Source: Anaeramoeba flamelloides | Lineage: Eukaryota > Metamonada > Anaeramoebidae | DNA: 64,000 bases | NCBI GenBank assembly: GCA_027625915.1 | Contig: JANTQA010000070.1 | Span: 11,103,001 to 11,167,000 of the forward strand | Reading direction: 5' to 3' | Part shown: positions 1 to 11,525 of the stretch, one piece after another | Position numbering within the stretch: position 1 is the stretch's first letter | How the letters are laid out: the number at the start of each line of letters is the position of its first letter | Made by a program: the position numbers and the translations under genes | Notes under the pieces: generated by a model | The model's input: the letters and a program-made list of their open reading frames with translations, nothing else | Told to the model about the DNA's origin: nothing | Database searches by the model: none

Positions 1-720
1 GTTAAAAACAATTTTCTGAAATTGTAAAAAAATTTTGTAATTTTTATGAGTGTCGAATAATCATTAAATACAAACGAACATGTGAAGTGCGATCGATCTC
101 CAAAAATCAACAATCAAAAAAGAGGATATTTTTAGAAAAAAGTGTCAAAGAACAACCCAGAATTTCCAATTAGAATGGTTGTGATTTATCATTTTGAAAC
201 CAACTGTGTTGATTTTGAAGTATTGTTCTTCAGCGCTTTTTGAGATCTCGGTGATTTTTTTTTTCATTTTTTTCCTTTCTCGAATGAGTTATTATTTTCT
301 AGTAAGAATTTTACAAAATCCTTACTTTATCAAATACAGAGAGTTACTATATAACCACAAATTAGATTAAATCGAATTAAATTGATTGTATACTAAAAAA
401 AAAACAATTTCTTTTAAATTGAAGAAATTTAGTTCTTTGGATATTTAAAAAAAGAAATAAGTAATTTCTTTTTTATTTAAAAATTGATTTTTTGGAATTC
501 AGAATTCTTTTAAACTTTTTTTTTGATCTTTGAATTTTTTACCAAATAGAGATCCTATGATGGTTTTTTTTTGTTTATTTGAATTTTGTCAATCAAAAGA
601 AGGGCAATTTCACAATACCCTTTTGGAGTTTCAAGTCACTCCTTGAGTAGGGGTCAAATCCACGGTAAATGAATAGACCCTTAAAGTGTATTTTTGTACA
701 CTTCCTTTACAAATATTAAG
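1..720 (+). repeat. Dispersed repeat R1, copy 1 (cut by window edge)
   Basis: This AT-rich stretch has no gene. It matches, mostly in reverse complement, the stretches near 34.74-35.40 kb and 47.49-48.20 kb, and in the same direction 32.88-33.26 kb. Shared landmarks are GCGCTTTTTGAGATCTC near 232-248, a block reading CACAAATTAGATTAAAT near 356, and a block near 600-660 with AGGGCAATTTCACAATACCC and a run around CTCCTTGAGTAGGGGTCAAAT. The copies differ at many positions, so this is an old family. No coding potential was seen and the class is unknown. Confidence 0.6.
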
Positions 721-986
721 ATTTCAATCTTCTTTCAAAGAAAATTATTTTTTTTTAAATAAATTCAAAAATATGTTGAATTTTGAACTTTTAAAAAAAT
801 GAGAAAATTGGATTCATAACTTTGAAAAAAAATAATTCATTTCTGAAAAAAGTTTTAGAAAGTTAGTTTGATTTTGTCTTAGTATCGGCTTTTTACTTTG
901 TTTTTCAATTTCAAGATGCTGAAATTTTTTTTTGAATTTGCTATTAAATTTACTTGAAGATTTTTTTTATGTTTACTCGTCCATTA
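686..986 (+). repeat. Dispersed repeat R5, copy 1
   Basis: About 300 bp recurs in the same orientation at 14,408-14,705. Both copies share a TACACTTCC start, TTCAATCTTCTTTCAAAG, ATGTTGAATTTTGAACTTTT and the end block AAATTTACTTGAAGATTTTT followed by GTTTACTCGTC. The mismatches are spread evenly, so this looks like an old dispersed repeat and not a gene pair. Confidence 0.6.
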
Positions 987-999
987 ATATTTCTTGAAA

Positions 1000-2834
1000 T
1001 TTTGTGTCTTAAAAGTGGAACTGAATATATTATTATTTGTGTTTTGTTTTGGTTGTTAATCTATTTTCATACTATGATCAGTAAAATTTTGAAATTTGAA
1101 CACAATTTAAATTTTAGGTCTAAATCCATCAAAAGGATTTAAACTGTTTGGGTTCTAGTTCGGTGATATTTATGTTTGTTCTGATTTTACTATGCAAAAT
1201 TAAATTAATGAAGGTAGTCGAATTTCATTGTCTTGTTGAAAGGGAACAGCAATAAATTTTTTAGAATTTACTTTTTTTATACCAACGGCATTAAATGGTG
1301 TTCCTGAAGAATTGTTTAATGTCTTTTTTTAATCCCAAAGAAGCCTTAAGAAGGTTTTACAACTAAATTAAGAAAAAAAAAAAGGATTCTCTTCTTTGTG
1401 ACAAAAAACTGAAGAGGCTGTTTTTCAATGTTTAGGAATTGTGAAAATTTTTTTCACTTTTTAGCTGTTATTTTTTGTTCTAAACTGAAAAATTAATTAA
1501 TGTAAAGTATAAAGAAAATATTCAATTTCAAGACAACTGTTATTTGATGGTTGGAATTGTTCTAAGATTGCTTGTTTCGAATTGAAATCCCACAATTGAA
1601 AAATTGAAAAATTAAAAAACAATGAGAAAAGAAAAAAGAATAAAAAAAAAACAATGATACATTCAAATCTGAGCTGGTGATATTCACGAAGCGTTTGTGT
1701 AAAAAAATTGACAATTTCATCCCTTTTTTCTTCACTCTCGCAAAGATATTGACGATTATTCAAGTGGTTGTGGATTGATTCTGAATTTCTTCGAAACTAA
1801 AAAGAGCCAAGCAATAAAGAATTATTATTTCAAGAACGAAAAAAATAGAGAGAAATTTGTATTCAATTATAACGAATAAAGAACATACATCAAACACAAA
1901 GCTCATTTTTTGAAAAAAAAAAAAAAATGTTGATTTAATTGAGAATATTTACCCTTGATTTGCTTGTTTTATAACTAATAAGGTGAAAAAGGTAGACTGA
2001 ATCGCTATCCAAGAAAACGTTATTTATACTCCAAAGATCACGAAACCATTTTACTTGTTGTGTTTTGGTCTCTACTTTTGCATACCTTCGGTTTGTCAGA
2101 ATTAAACAGATTTGTTTGTCCTCTTTTCAAATATGAAAATTTTGAAGGGTTGGTTTTTTTTTGTTTTTTTTTTTGTTATTCAACATAAAAGAAGAATTAA
2201 CATTTGGAAAACGAACAAGAAACTTTTGTATGAAAAAAATCCCAATTAAAAAAGGGTTGTTAAAAGAGAGCCAAATAAAAGGGGAAAGAAAGAAAAAAAA
2301 AAATTCATTACCCTTAAAAGGAATTAATAGGACCTGTTCGGTGATAAGTGTCTCACCATCCATTAAAAGGTGAGCATATTTGCTTTCTTTTTTTATGGAA
2401 ACCGTCATTAAAATACGGCTAATATTACTTTTGGATGTGAGAGAACAATAAAGAGATTTTTTCAAAAAATAATTCAAAAATAATATTGAGCAAAAAATGG
2501 AAAATATTTTCTTGATGAGAAATCTGAAAAATAAGAAACCAAAACAAAATTATTAAATGAAATATAGTGTCGTTGAATCCCTTCCTCAAAAAAATAGTTT
2601 AGGAAATTTAAAAAAAAAGAATTCTTTAATAATTCCAAAGCAAAAAATTTTTTAACCTTGTGAATTTTTTTTTTTTTTTAAGGTCTACACAGATGATTAA
2701 ACAATTTTACTAAAATTCGATTGTTCCAATCTCGTTTATCTTGTGAATGCCTGGCCATCATAATATTCTCTCATTCAGATCAAAAAATATCAAAGTTAAC
2801 TTTTTCAGAATAATTCTGTGTAAATATTTTAGAT
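1000..2834. other. Gene-free stretch
   Basis: No exon with believable composition was found. Bases 1,004-1,024 (GTGTCTTAAAAGTGGAACTGA) resemble the terminal inverted repeat of the small element at 23.52 kb and may be a lone end. The rest is A/T-rich with homopolymer runs; short reading frames on both strands are low-complexity. Confidence 0.5.
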
Positions 2835-3190
2835 AAACTAAATTACGAAAATTTGGACACTGTTTAAACAGTTGTAAGAATAGCAATACTACATTTTACA
2901 TTCAATTTGGAAATAATTTTTGATTTTACAAACTTTTTCATTTTTTGTCTTTTTTGTTTTGTTTTCATTTCCTTTTTTCCAGTTACAAGATCTGTTTTGT
3001 TGGATCTGTTATTTTTTACGATGGTTGATAGAAGGTTTGGTGTTGGATTTGACAAATTGAAAAATGAAATACAATTGGTTGGTGGTATCTTATAATTAAA
3101 TGATCAACAATTGTTGGTGAAATTTCAACAAATTTATTAATATATTTTTTGTTCTAGCTAGTTTTATTATTTCAGAGTCACCATTTTTTT
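2835..3190 (+). repeat. Dispersed repeat, palindrome-arm family (diverged copy)
   Basis: This is a diverged relative of one arm of the palindrome at 18.19-19.31 kb and is closer to 40,425-40,760. Shared blocks are TTTGGACAC near the start, a TTTTTTGTCTTTTTTGTTTTG run, TCTGTTTTGTT, and GTTGGTGAAATTTCAAC near 3,112. It is read as a dispersed non-coding repeat. Confidence 0.55.
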
Positions 3191-3589
3191 TTTTTTTTCA
3201 TTTTATATTGGTTTCTTTTATTTGGATGAAAATGATTACTTATAAAAACATTAATACTCTATTATCATAAATGTAGTTTTATATTAGATTTGAGAAATAT
3301 AATAAATTGTTGATTTTTTTGCATATTTTTGATTTAGGGTGTGTTCAAATGTTTGGAATGGGGTTTACATTAACGTTTACAAACTTATCTGGAAATATGA
3401 GAAGGTAAAAGAAAAATAACTAAAATTTTTGTGAATAAAAAATGCCTATCATTGCCAAACATAAAAAATAACGAGTTCTATCTTTAAAAAGATTGTATTG
3501 ACTGTAATTAGTGGCTATTGAATTACTTGAATTCTTCAAATGTCTCTCCAAATCAAAAAAAATCTTCGAAAAGGAGTAATGATTGTCTC

Positions 3590-4170
3590 TTAGTTTTTTT
3601 TTTTGTTGTTTTTTTTGGTTTTTGGTTGATGGATCTTAACTTTGAATTAATTTTAATCTTGGTTAAAAAATGATAACTTTTCAATTTTTTCCTCTGAAAT
3701 CGAAATTCAAGAGTGTAAGGTTAATAGACTAATTGGTGTTTCATTAAAATGTGATTTTTGTTTTATCAATTCATTCTAATTTGTTTTAATAAGATTTTTT
3801 AAAAAAATTCATGTTTTTTTAGATAAAAAAGTAAAAAAGGAAATATAAAATTGATTTCCCTTTTATAGCATTGAAAAAAAATATTTAACATAAAAATAAT
3901 CCAAAAAAATTTTTTTTAATTATGAATATTAGGAGATTGTGGTTGAATTATAAATATTTAAAATCAAATATTTTTTTTTCAAGAACTAAAATTTTTATAA
4001 GCCTTATTAATTAACCTACCTAATGTTCATTAAAGTGGGGATATCTATAAAAAAAAACTCATTAAATTGTTTGAGACCCCAGGTTGATCAATTTATTTTG
4101 GAAAATACTTGATTTTTATACCGGTATTTGAATTATTTATATTAAAGAATATTTACTTCCTTTTCCTGAT

Positions 4171-4203
<33 letters not shown>

Positions 4204-5170
4204 TTTTCAAAGAAGTAGGTTGTTTTTTGTTAAAGCTCTGTTCGGAAAAGGTAATTGAAAATGAAGTGAAAATTTTTTCGATTTAAAATCCGAATATCAG
4301 TAGAGGTTAACAAGATTTTAGAAAATGATACAGTCATTTCAAACCAGGTTTTTACAGTTTAACTTAACTTAAAATTTTCTTTAAATTTTCTTTAAACTCA
4401 TTTCAATTGAAATGAACAATTGTTATTATGGACTCAAATCTTCTTGTTTTGTCCTTTATATAGAAGATCCCTTATAAACATGGAATTTTTTGTTGATAAT
4501 TTCAAAAAAGTTTAAAAGAAAAAGTGAAAGGTTGTTTATAAAGCTTTTCATTCAGGTATTCTTGAGTTTGGGGGTTTAAACCTTATTTTAGTTTTAACAG
4601 ATCTTGAAGTTCAAAGAAAGGTTAATGAAAAAATTTTTAAAGTTAAATTGGACGCACAAGCTTTGAAATGGATAGATCATTTTTTATTCTTGTTTTTAGA
4701 TTGATTAAATATTGTTATGAATAAGTTTAATTTAATTAATCATCATTCTAATAAATATGTGGGTTATAATTTTAAAAGTTTGTTTCTTAAATAAAGGATT
4801 TGATTTTAAATAAAAAAAATTATACTACAATTTCTATAATATTAGCAATTAAAAATCTTGTTAGGGATTATTGTCATGTTAAATATTTTTTTCAATACTA
4901 TAAACGGGAAATCAATTTTTTATTTCCTTTTTTACTCAATTATCTAATAGAAAAATATTTTATTTACTAAATATCGAAAGTACAAATAAGAATGAATTGA
5001 TAAAACAAAAATCACATTTTTGGGAAACACTAATTAGCCTATTAACCTTACACTCTTGAATTTCGATTTCAGAAGAAAAAATTGAAAAAAATAACATTTT
5101 TTAACAAAGATTATCATTAATTCAAAGTTAAGATTAATCAACCAATAACAAAAATAGCAAGTTGTCACTC
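3590..5170. mobile_element. Fold-back element with ~400-bp inverted arms
   Basis: The left arm (about 3,590-4,010) and right arm (about 4,740-5,170) are reverse complements over roughly 400 bp with scattered mismatches. The best-kept part is ATCGAAATTCAAGAGTGTAA near 3,700 against its complement near 5,050. About 730 bp lie between the arms, with no gene but an (AT)n(GA)n microsatellite at 4,171-4,202. The outer ends share a pattern (AACTTG, TATTTT, TTGATNNATCTTAACTT) with elements at 20.3 and 59.8 kb. It looks like an old non-autonomous DNA element; no transposase is visible. Confidence 0.65.
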
Positions 5171-5214
5171 AAAACACAAGATAATCTTTTTTCATTTTTC
5201 AGGGATTGTTAATA

Positions 5215-5520
5215 TTAAGGAAGACTTTTACAGCTGAAAAGGGTGAAAGTGGCATATAAAAACCTTCTTGAAAGAGTTTGATAATAACAGTTTAATTTAA
5301 CCACCGAAAATTTCTTTTAAAAAAAAAAATGCTAAATTTTTACAATTTATTTTACCCTTATCTCATCAAATTGTAATTTGAAGATTAAATTATTTCTATT
5401 TCAAGTCTATCAACATAGAACAATTTCCCAAGTTATACTAAAGATTTTATACAGATACATTACAGGTTTGAAATCTTTTCAAAGTTGATCTTGTTCTTGG
5501 AAATCCCTTAAGGATTATTC
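5215..5520 (+). repeat. Dispersed repeat R2, copy 1
   Basis: This ~300-bp stretch is repeated in the same orientation at 7,745-8,060 and 17,220-17,540. Common blocks are TTTTACAGCTGAAAAGGGTGAA or variants, CTTGAAAGAGTTT, AAAATTTCTTTT and a TTTACAATTT run. A downstream block (AAGTCCAATTTCTT, then GAAAATTC and AAGTGAAAG) recurs about 600 bp later near 6,115, 8,150 and 17,645, so the full unit may approach 1 kb. It appears non-coding. Confidence 0.5.
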
Positions 5521-5717
5521 GAATTTTATAGCTAGTGAATACTATTTTCCCACATAGTAACATATTTATCGACTTAAAAGAAACTTGATCTAAGGGATCT
5601 GGCTAACTTGAAAAATTTAGGATTTTTTTGAAAAATTTTGAGTTGGGCAAAAAACACTTTTCCTTCGTCAAATCCAAATTATTCTCAACAAATTTTGAAG
5701 AAAAAAATTTCATTAGT

Positions 5718-5804
5718 AAAATGTCACTCCACTTTCTTTTCAAGTATGTTAGAGTGTAGCGAGAGAGTACAAATATACTTGAAAAGAAAGTGGAGTGACA
5801 TTTT
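5718..5804. repeat. Perfect 30-bp inverted repeat (hairpin)
   Basis: Bases 5,718-5,747 and 5,775-5,804 are exact reverse complements over 30 bp with a 27-nt loop. The arms contain TGTCACTCCACTTTC and are GC-richer than their surroundings; the loop is purine-rich (GAGAGAG). It could be a cruciform, a small hairpin RNA precursor or a tiny transposon relic. Reading frames crossing it on both strands simply mirror each other (CHSTFFSS) and are not taken as genes. Confidence 0.85.
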
Positions 5805-5829
5805 CTTAATTTCAAAAAAAATAACTTTT

Positions 5830-6419
5830 TAGTTTTGTCTTGTTTTGTTCGGTAAATTCGAAAAGTTTTTGTATCAATAAATGATTTTCCAACAAAATCT
5901 AAAAATTCCAAAAATGGCAATATTTTGACTTTTCCTCAATTCATTGTCTTTTAAAGCTTTTTTTCTGTTTATAGTATTTTATTTCAACCCTCACAGAACA
6001 TAAAATTCGAATAGTCCTCAAAGTTATTTATTTTTCAAATTTTCAATCAAAAATCTTTCAAATATTTTTTTTTTAAAATAGGGCTGTTTTGAACTTTTGA
6101 AATGAGTAATTTTTTAAGTCCAATTTCTTCTTAATGAAAATTCTTTCTGATAAGTAATAGAAAAATAACTGGATAGCCCAATATTACTTTCCAGGGTAGA
6201 AACTTAGTCCTTAAATACATAATAATTGTTACTCAAAAACACAAGTTTATTTCACTATATGCCAAAGGGTAAGATTAAAAAAAAAGGAAACTAAAGTCTT
6301 CTATTAAAAAGTGAAAAGCATTTTCGAAATTTATTTCAAAAATGAAAGGAAGTAAAAATGTACAAGCACGAACAACCATTTTTCACTTTTTTTCAAGAAC
6401 TCTTTAATTAAATATCAAA
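5830..6419. other. Upstream region of the FNT gene
   Basis: No gene is seen. It contains the tail block of repeat R2 (near 6,115). The last 60 bases before the start codon are A/T-rich and end in AATATCAAA next to ATG at 6,420. No promoter motif could be assigned. Confidence 0.4.
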
Positions 6420-7542
6420 ATGACAAACAAGGACTGGAAAGGGTATTTAACAGGAAAAGAAACTTTATTTAAAATTATTGAATTTGGAACAGCAAAAGCC
6501 AGACAAAAGTTTTCAAAGCATGCGTTACTTGGGATCTTGGGTGGGATTTATCTTGGCTTTTCAGGAATACAAGTCTCAATTACTGTTGGGGGTGCGAAAG
6601 GAATTAGGGAATCAAATCCAGGTGTTGCTAATATGATTTTTGGTGCTTTATTTTCTGGTAAGATCCAAGCGAAAATAAAAATAAAAAAACAAATTTTTTT
6701 TTTCTTTATAAATTTCTTCTTTTACTGATTATTTTTCTTTTTGTTTGTTTTTTATTGTACAATACAAAGTTGGTTTCATTTTTTCGTTTATTTGTGGAGG
6801 AGAAATTTTTACAGATGGGCTTGTCTATATGTTTCCATCCTTTTATGCAAAGCAGATCAAATTCCGAAATATCGTGTCTAATTGGCTAACAACCTTCGTT
6901 ATGAATTTCTTGGGAGCGTTTCTTTCTGCATGGCTTTTAACATATGAAGCAGATCTTTTCAATAAGGATCCTTTTAACGAATGGATCAAAGAATTTGCGT
7001 TACTAAAAGTAAGCCAAGGATGGTTTGTATTATTTTTCAAAGGAATGTCTGGCGCATACCTGGTAGGGCTCGCATATTGGTTGGCCACATCAGCACAAGA
7101 CATTTTTTCCAAAATAATGGGGATCTTCTTCCCAATTCTCGCCTTTGGCGCACTTAGTTTGGAACATGCCACTGCTTCAATGTATTTCATTTTTGTAGGA
7201 TTGCTATATAAGGCACCTGGTGTTACTGTCTTCAAATTCTTATGGAGTAATTTGTTACCCGTCACTCTTGGTAATATTATAGGTGGATCTGTATGTGTTG
7301 CTTCGGTTTATTATTATCTTTATTGTCCTAAGGATTCCGTCGCAAATAAAGGCAAAAATGAACAAGTTAAGGAATTATACGAAATGATGAATGACGACGA
7401 TGAAGAACTTGAAGTCACTTCAAATGTTACTCGTGTTTTTAGAACAAGAAAAGTAACTTCAGTTGTTAAATCAGAAACTTCTCAAAATGAAAATAATATT
7501 GTTGATTCTGAATCTTCTGGAATTGGAAGCTCTTCAGACTAA
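6420..7542 (+). CDS. Formate/nitrite transporter (FNT) family channel
   Basis: Two exons, 6,420-6,657 and 6,770-7,542, flank a 112-bp intron with a GTAAGA donor and a phase-1 junction; they encode about 336 residues. FNT proteins are pentameric channels that pass formate, nitrite, lactate or similar small anions across membranes. The family signature is clear. An ALFS-VGFIFSF segment leads into GGEIFTDG, matching the family GAELFTSN region. The central pore histidine is present in SLEHATAS (about residue 212). A late LPVTLGNIIGGS helix corresponds to the family's last transmembrane segment. Six membrane helices are expected. Bacterial FocA has about 285 residues. The extra C-terminal tail (about residues 285-336) is acidic then Ser/Thr-rich (MMNDDDEELE, SESSGIGSSSD) and probably cytosolic. 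Substrate cannot be told from sequence; formate efflux would suit an anaerobe, but that is inference. Confidence 0.93.
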
Positions 7543-8160
7543 TTAAAAAAAAAAATATATTTAAAATTTTCAAAAATCAACTCGAGATTTAAAAATTATA
7601 TATTTATATAAACATAGATATATAAATTGATCTATTATAAACTTGGTTTTTTTCTTAATGAATAAGAGAAAGATTTAATTGATAATTCATCAATAATGCC
7701 AAAGTTTTTTTAATTTTTTTTTATTAATTTTAATTTTTACATACATCTTAAGCAACTTTTGAAGGTGAAAATATGGAAATTGTGTAATAAAAACGCTCTT
7801 GAAAGAGTTTCTATAATCTCAGTTAAATAGACCCAAATGAAAATTTCTTTTAAAAAAATGGGAAATTTTTACAATTTTAGTATTTTTACTTTTCTTAGAT
7901 CGATACTAAAATTTGATTTTAAAATTTTATCATTTCCATTTCAAATCAATACAACTAAAAAAATTCACCAAGCTGTTCTAAAGATCTTTTATTATTACTT
8001 TTAAAAGTTTGAAAAGTTTTAAAATTCGAACTTGCTAAGAAATTCCTTTTTAAAGTTATCTAGTTTTAATATTTTTATTCAAAGATGTATTTTTTTTGTG
8101 TTTTTATGTGTCTTGTTTTTAATTTTGAATTAGTAATTATTTTTTCCAATTTTTTGGAAT
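7543..8160. repeat. FNT downstream region with repeat R2, copy 2
   Basis: After the stop there is about 200 bp of A/T-rich 3' sequence, then a copy of repeat R2 from about 7,745 to 8,060. It shares CTTGAAAGAGTTT, AAAATTTCTTTTAAAAAAATG and TTTTACAATTT with 5,260-5,345. The R2 tail block lies near 8,150. No gene was seen. Confidence 0.5.
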
Positions 8161-9905
8161 GAAAATTATTTTTGAGAAGTGAAAGGTAAATAATATAATA
8201 ACTTAAAACACTCAGGTGTTGAAAAGTTTTCTTTAATCTTTATTTTTTTTTTTTGTTAAGATCAGCTTAATTAGGATCAGTTGTGAATTTTCAAAAAATC
8301 GAAACAATTTTTCAATAAAACCCAACTCAAATTACAATTATTTTAGCATTGTTCATGTTGATTTTTATCCAATTTTATTTTTAAAATAAATTACTGTTTT
8401 TTAGATCTGAATAATTTTTACTAATTTGTTTAAATTTTTTTTTATTTTTTATTTCTTTTTTTTTTTTGATACTTTTTTTTTCAAAAGAACAAGTTGAAAA
8501 AAATATATCTTACAAAATACTAATTAAGATAAAAAAAATAGTTATGTTAAGTATTTTTATAATAATATAATTACTGTAAAAATTTTTCGAATTAAAGATT
8601 AGAGTAGTTGTGTAATTTATAACGATCATTGTTTAAAAATACAAACAATTGCTTAATTTAAAATATATATTTCTTTAAAAGAAATAGTTTTAGGCAATCC
8701 TACCTATTGCCTAATTAGTAATATTTTAAACAATTTTATTTAATGTAAGCAAAAAGAATTGAAACTATTCCAAACAATTGGAAAATTTATTTATAAAAAG
8801 AACTTGTTGTGTAAAATAAGAAATATACAAAAATTGATAATAAAAGAATCATTTTATAATTCAAAAAATAAAAATTTACTATTATGTTACTCAAAAATGT
8901 TCAACATTTCAAATAAAAAAATTTTTGATCAATATTCAAATTTTAATTTTTCATTGATAAAACAATATCCAATAGATATTAAATTTATATCTCTCGTGTA
9001 AGATTTATTTATTTTTCACATATAACTAATTATTAAATTTTTTGGAATAGTTACAAAATACTAAAATAAAAAAGTAAAATAAAAAAAAAAAAAAAAAAAA
9101 AAAAAACACCCAAAAGAAAAAATAATGTTTTTTAAAAAAATGATTTTAGTAAAATATATTTTTAATAGATTTTAAAATTTTTTATTATAAATTATAAAGC
9201 TAATGAAAGTTTCTCTTATCATTTAGCTCCTTTATTAATAAAAGTTCTGATTTGCTTAAAAATTCAAAAAAAAGAAAAAAATGGCAAATAATCCAATAAA
9301 ATTGAGAACTTATAAAAGAAAAAACAATTTTTTAAACTAAAAATTATTAATAAAATTAATCTTTAAAAAGAAAATCTTGAATAAAATTGAATTTAAGGGG
9401 AATAAATTCAATTTTATGAAATAAGTTCTTTCTATTAAACAAATGATTTATTAATTGCTCAATAATTGTCTGAATTGTTCAGTTTATCAAATGATTTCGA
9501 ATAAAACAATCAATTGTGTAAATTATTTTGATTTCGCAATAGAAAATATATTACACAATATTAATTCTTAATTACGCAACCATTGTTTCTTTTACACAAA
9601 CCAATTATACTATTACGAAACGACTCTATTATTTTCATCAAAAAGTCTATTAATAAAATGAAAAGGTAAAAAAGATTTCAAAATTTGTAAAAAACTCTTT
9701 TTACAAGATTTTTTATTTTTTTTTAACAAAGTACTTATGTATGTTTATAATGAAAAAAATGAAATAAAGAATTTAAAGCATATTTTTATATATCATGGAT
9801 TTGAGGATTTTTTTTGATTTGGTTAAACGGGATTTACATATATAGCGATAAGTAAACTTCGTTTTCTTGATATATATATATGTATATGTATGTATGTATA
9901 TATAT
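8160..9905. other. Gene-free stretch with a small hairpin and an A32 run
   Basis: At 8,691-8,715 there is a perfect hairpin, TTAGGCAAT and ATTGCCTAA around a 7-nt loop. An 80-codon frame at 8,759-9,001 lacks a good ATG, is Lys/Asn/Ile-rich and matches no family I know. A run of 32 A occurs at 9,081-9,112 and could be a retroposon tail, but no body is recognised. Confidence 0.45.
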
Positions 9906-11019
9906 ATCCCTTAGCACCCGGGATTTGCCTAAATTTCATCAAGTTTTTTAAATTAGATTTAAAATGATATTGATCTACTAATATATTAATTTTCTTATTT
10001 GTCTTTAATCCAGATTTGAATTATAATAAAAAGTCAAAATAGTTCAAATATAAAGTAGTTAAGTTATTGATTTTTTTTTTGAAATTGAAAAAAAAAATTA
10101 TAATTATTCATTTTTACATTTTTTTTAAAGATTTTTATTTATATTTTATTTTTTTAAATCAGAATTTTTATTACATTAATAGTAATTCGAAACTCAACAC
10201 ATTAATTTATTAATAATAACCACCAAACAATTTTGCTAATTTTATGATAAAAAAAAAAAAAAAAATAAAGTACTTTGAAATTTAATTTTTTTTTTTAGAA
10301 AAAATTTCAATAAATATCCACTTAAGAGAAAAATGAATTTTATTTCTTTAGGCCAAAATTAAATTTTTAATGTGATTAGTTTTCTAAAACTTTTATTTAA
10401 GCAATTGATAATAATTGAAAATCAAAAAAAAAAAAACAATTGTAAAATAATTTCAATTTATTAAATTGGAATAAAGCAAATATAAATTACTTTTTAATCG
10501 ATAAAATATTTATACCTCAATTTAAAATAAAATAAAAAATAACTCTTAAATATTATTCCCATATAATAAAATAATCTCCAATATCAATTTTTTTTATTGC
10601 ATTTTGTTATTGGTAAAAATTTGAATAATATATTTGCGATATTTGGATTTTTCCTTAATAAATTAATCTAGGTCTTGTTAAATAAGTTCTGATATATGGT
10701 CTCTAATTCAACAATATTGTTTATTTTATGTCTAGATTTTAAAAAGTCAAAAATTAAAAAATTGTAAAAAATAAAAAAAAAAATTTATTTTGACAAAATT
10801 TGGAAAAATAATAAAATCACAATAACCAAAAAAAAATTACCAATGTTGAATTTTTTTTTTCAAGTTATTTTTTTATTTTAAGTAACTATACAATTTTTAA
10901 TTATAAAATTTTCTTTCTAAGATAATTTTTTATTAATTCTATACCTTATTATCCTTTGATAACATTTCAAATTATAATTTTTGTTTGAAATGTTTTTAGT
11001 ATATTTGGGGTGCTAAGGG

Positions 11020-11021
<2 letters not shown>
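9906..11021. mobile_element. 1.1-kb element with 14-bp TIRs between TA microsatellites
   Basis: The ends are ATCCCTTAGCACCC at 9,906-9,919 and its exact reverse complement at 11,008-11,021. Both ends abut (TA)n tracts, about 9,872-9,905 on the left and 11,023-11,050 on the right, consistent with insertion into a TA repeat. The interior is A/T-rich with no long reading frame. This fits a non-autonomous DNA transposon that targets TA, such as a mariner/Tc1-type derivative. The superfamily is a guess because the TIR is short. Confidence 0.6.
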
Positions 11022-11054
<33 letters not shown>

Positions 11055-11525
11055 TTGTTCATTGTTTCATTTTTTGTTTTTGAAAAAGTCATTGAATACT
11101 TTTAAAATCATACTTTCAGTTTCTCAGATATGAAGAAATTCAAATGAAAAAAAAAACTAAAAAGAACTGAAAAAAAAAACAAATATATATATATATATAT
11201 ATATATAGGTAGAAAATAATTGCCTTATAATACTTCTAAAACAATGGGAATTCTCGATTTCCCATTCGAGTGGGGGGTGCATTTGTATTTAAAACACTGA
11301 AAATTGTTTTATTTTCTATTTTGTAATCAAAAACAATAAAAGGTAAATTTTCCGTTTAAAACTCTTGAAAAATGAAAACTCTTTAAACATATGTTTATTG
11401 TGAGAAATGAGTATTCAAATAAAATTTATTGAATAAAAAGGTGAAGAAAAATAATTAAAATATTAAAGTGTAAAAATATTATCTCATTTATCTTTTCAAA
11501 TTAATAATTAATTGCTGTCGTTAGG

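Noticed and set aside
1497-1763. 88-codon minus-strand frame
   Set aside because: Low-complexity Phe/Leu-rich stretch, no domain, no splice context.
5603-5920. 105-codon frame crossing the hairpin at 5.72 kb
   Set aside because: Both strands show the same CHSTFFSS words because of the inverted repeat; composition is that of spacer.
6843-7265. 140-codon minus-strand frame
   Set aside because: Antisense shadow of FNT exon 2.
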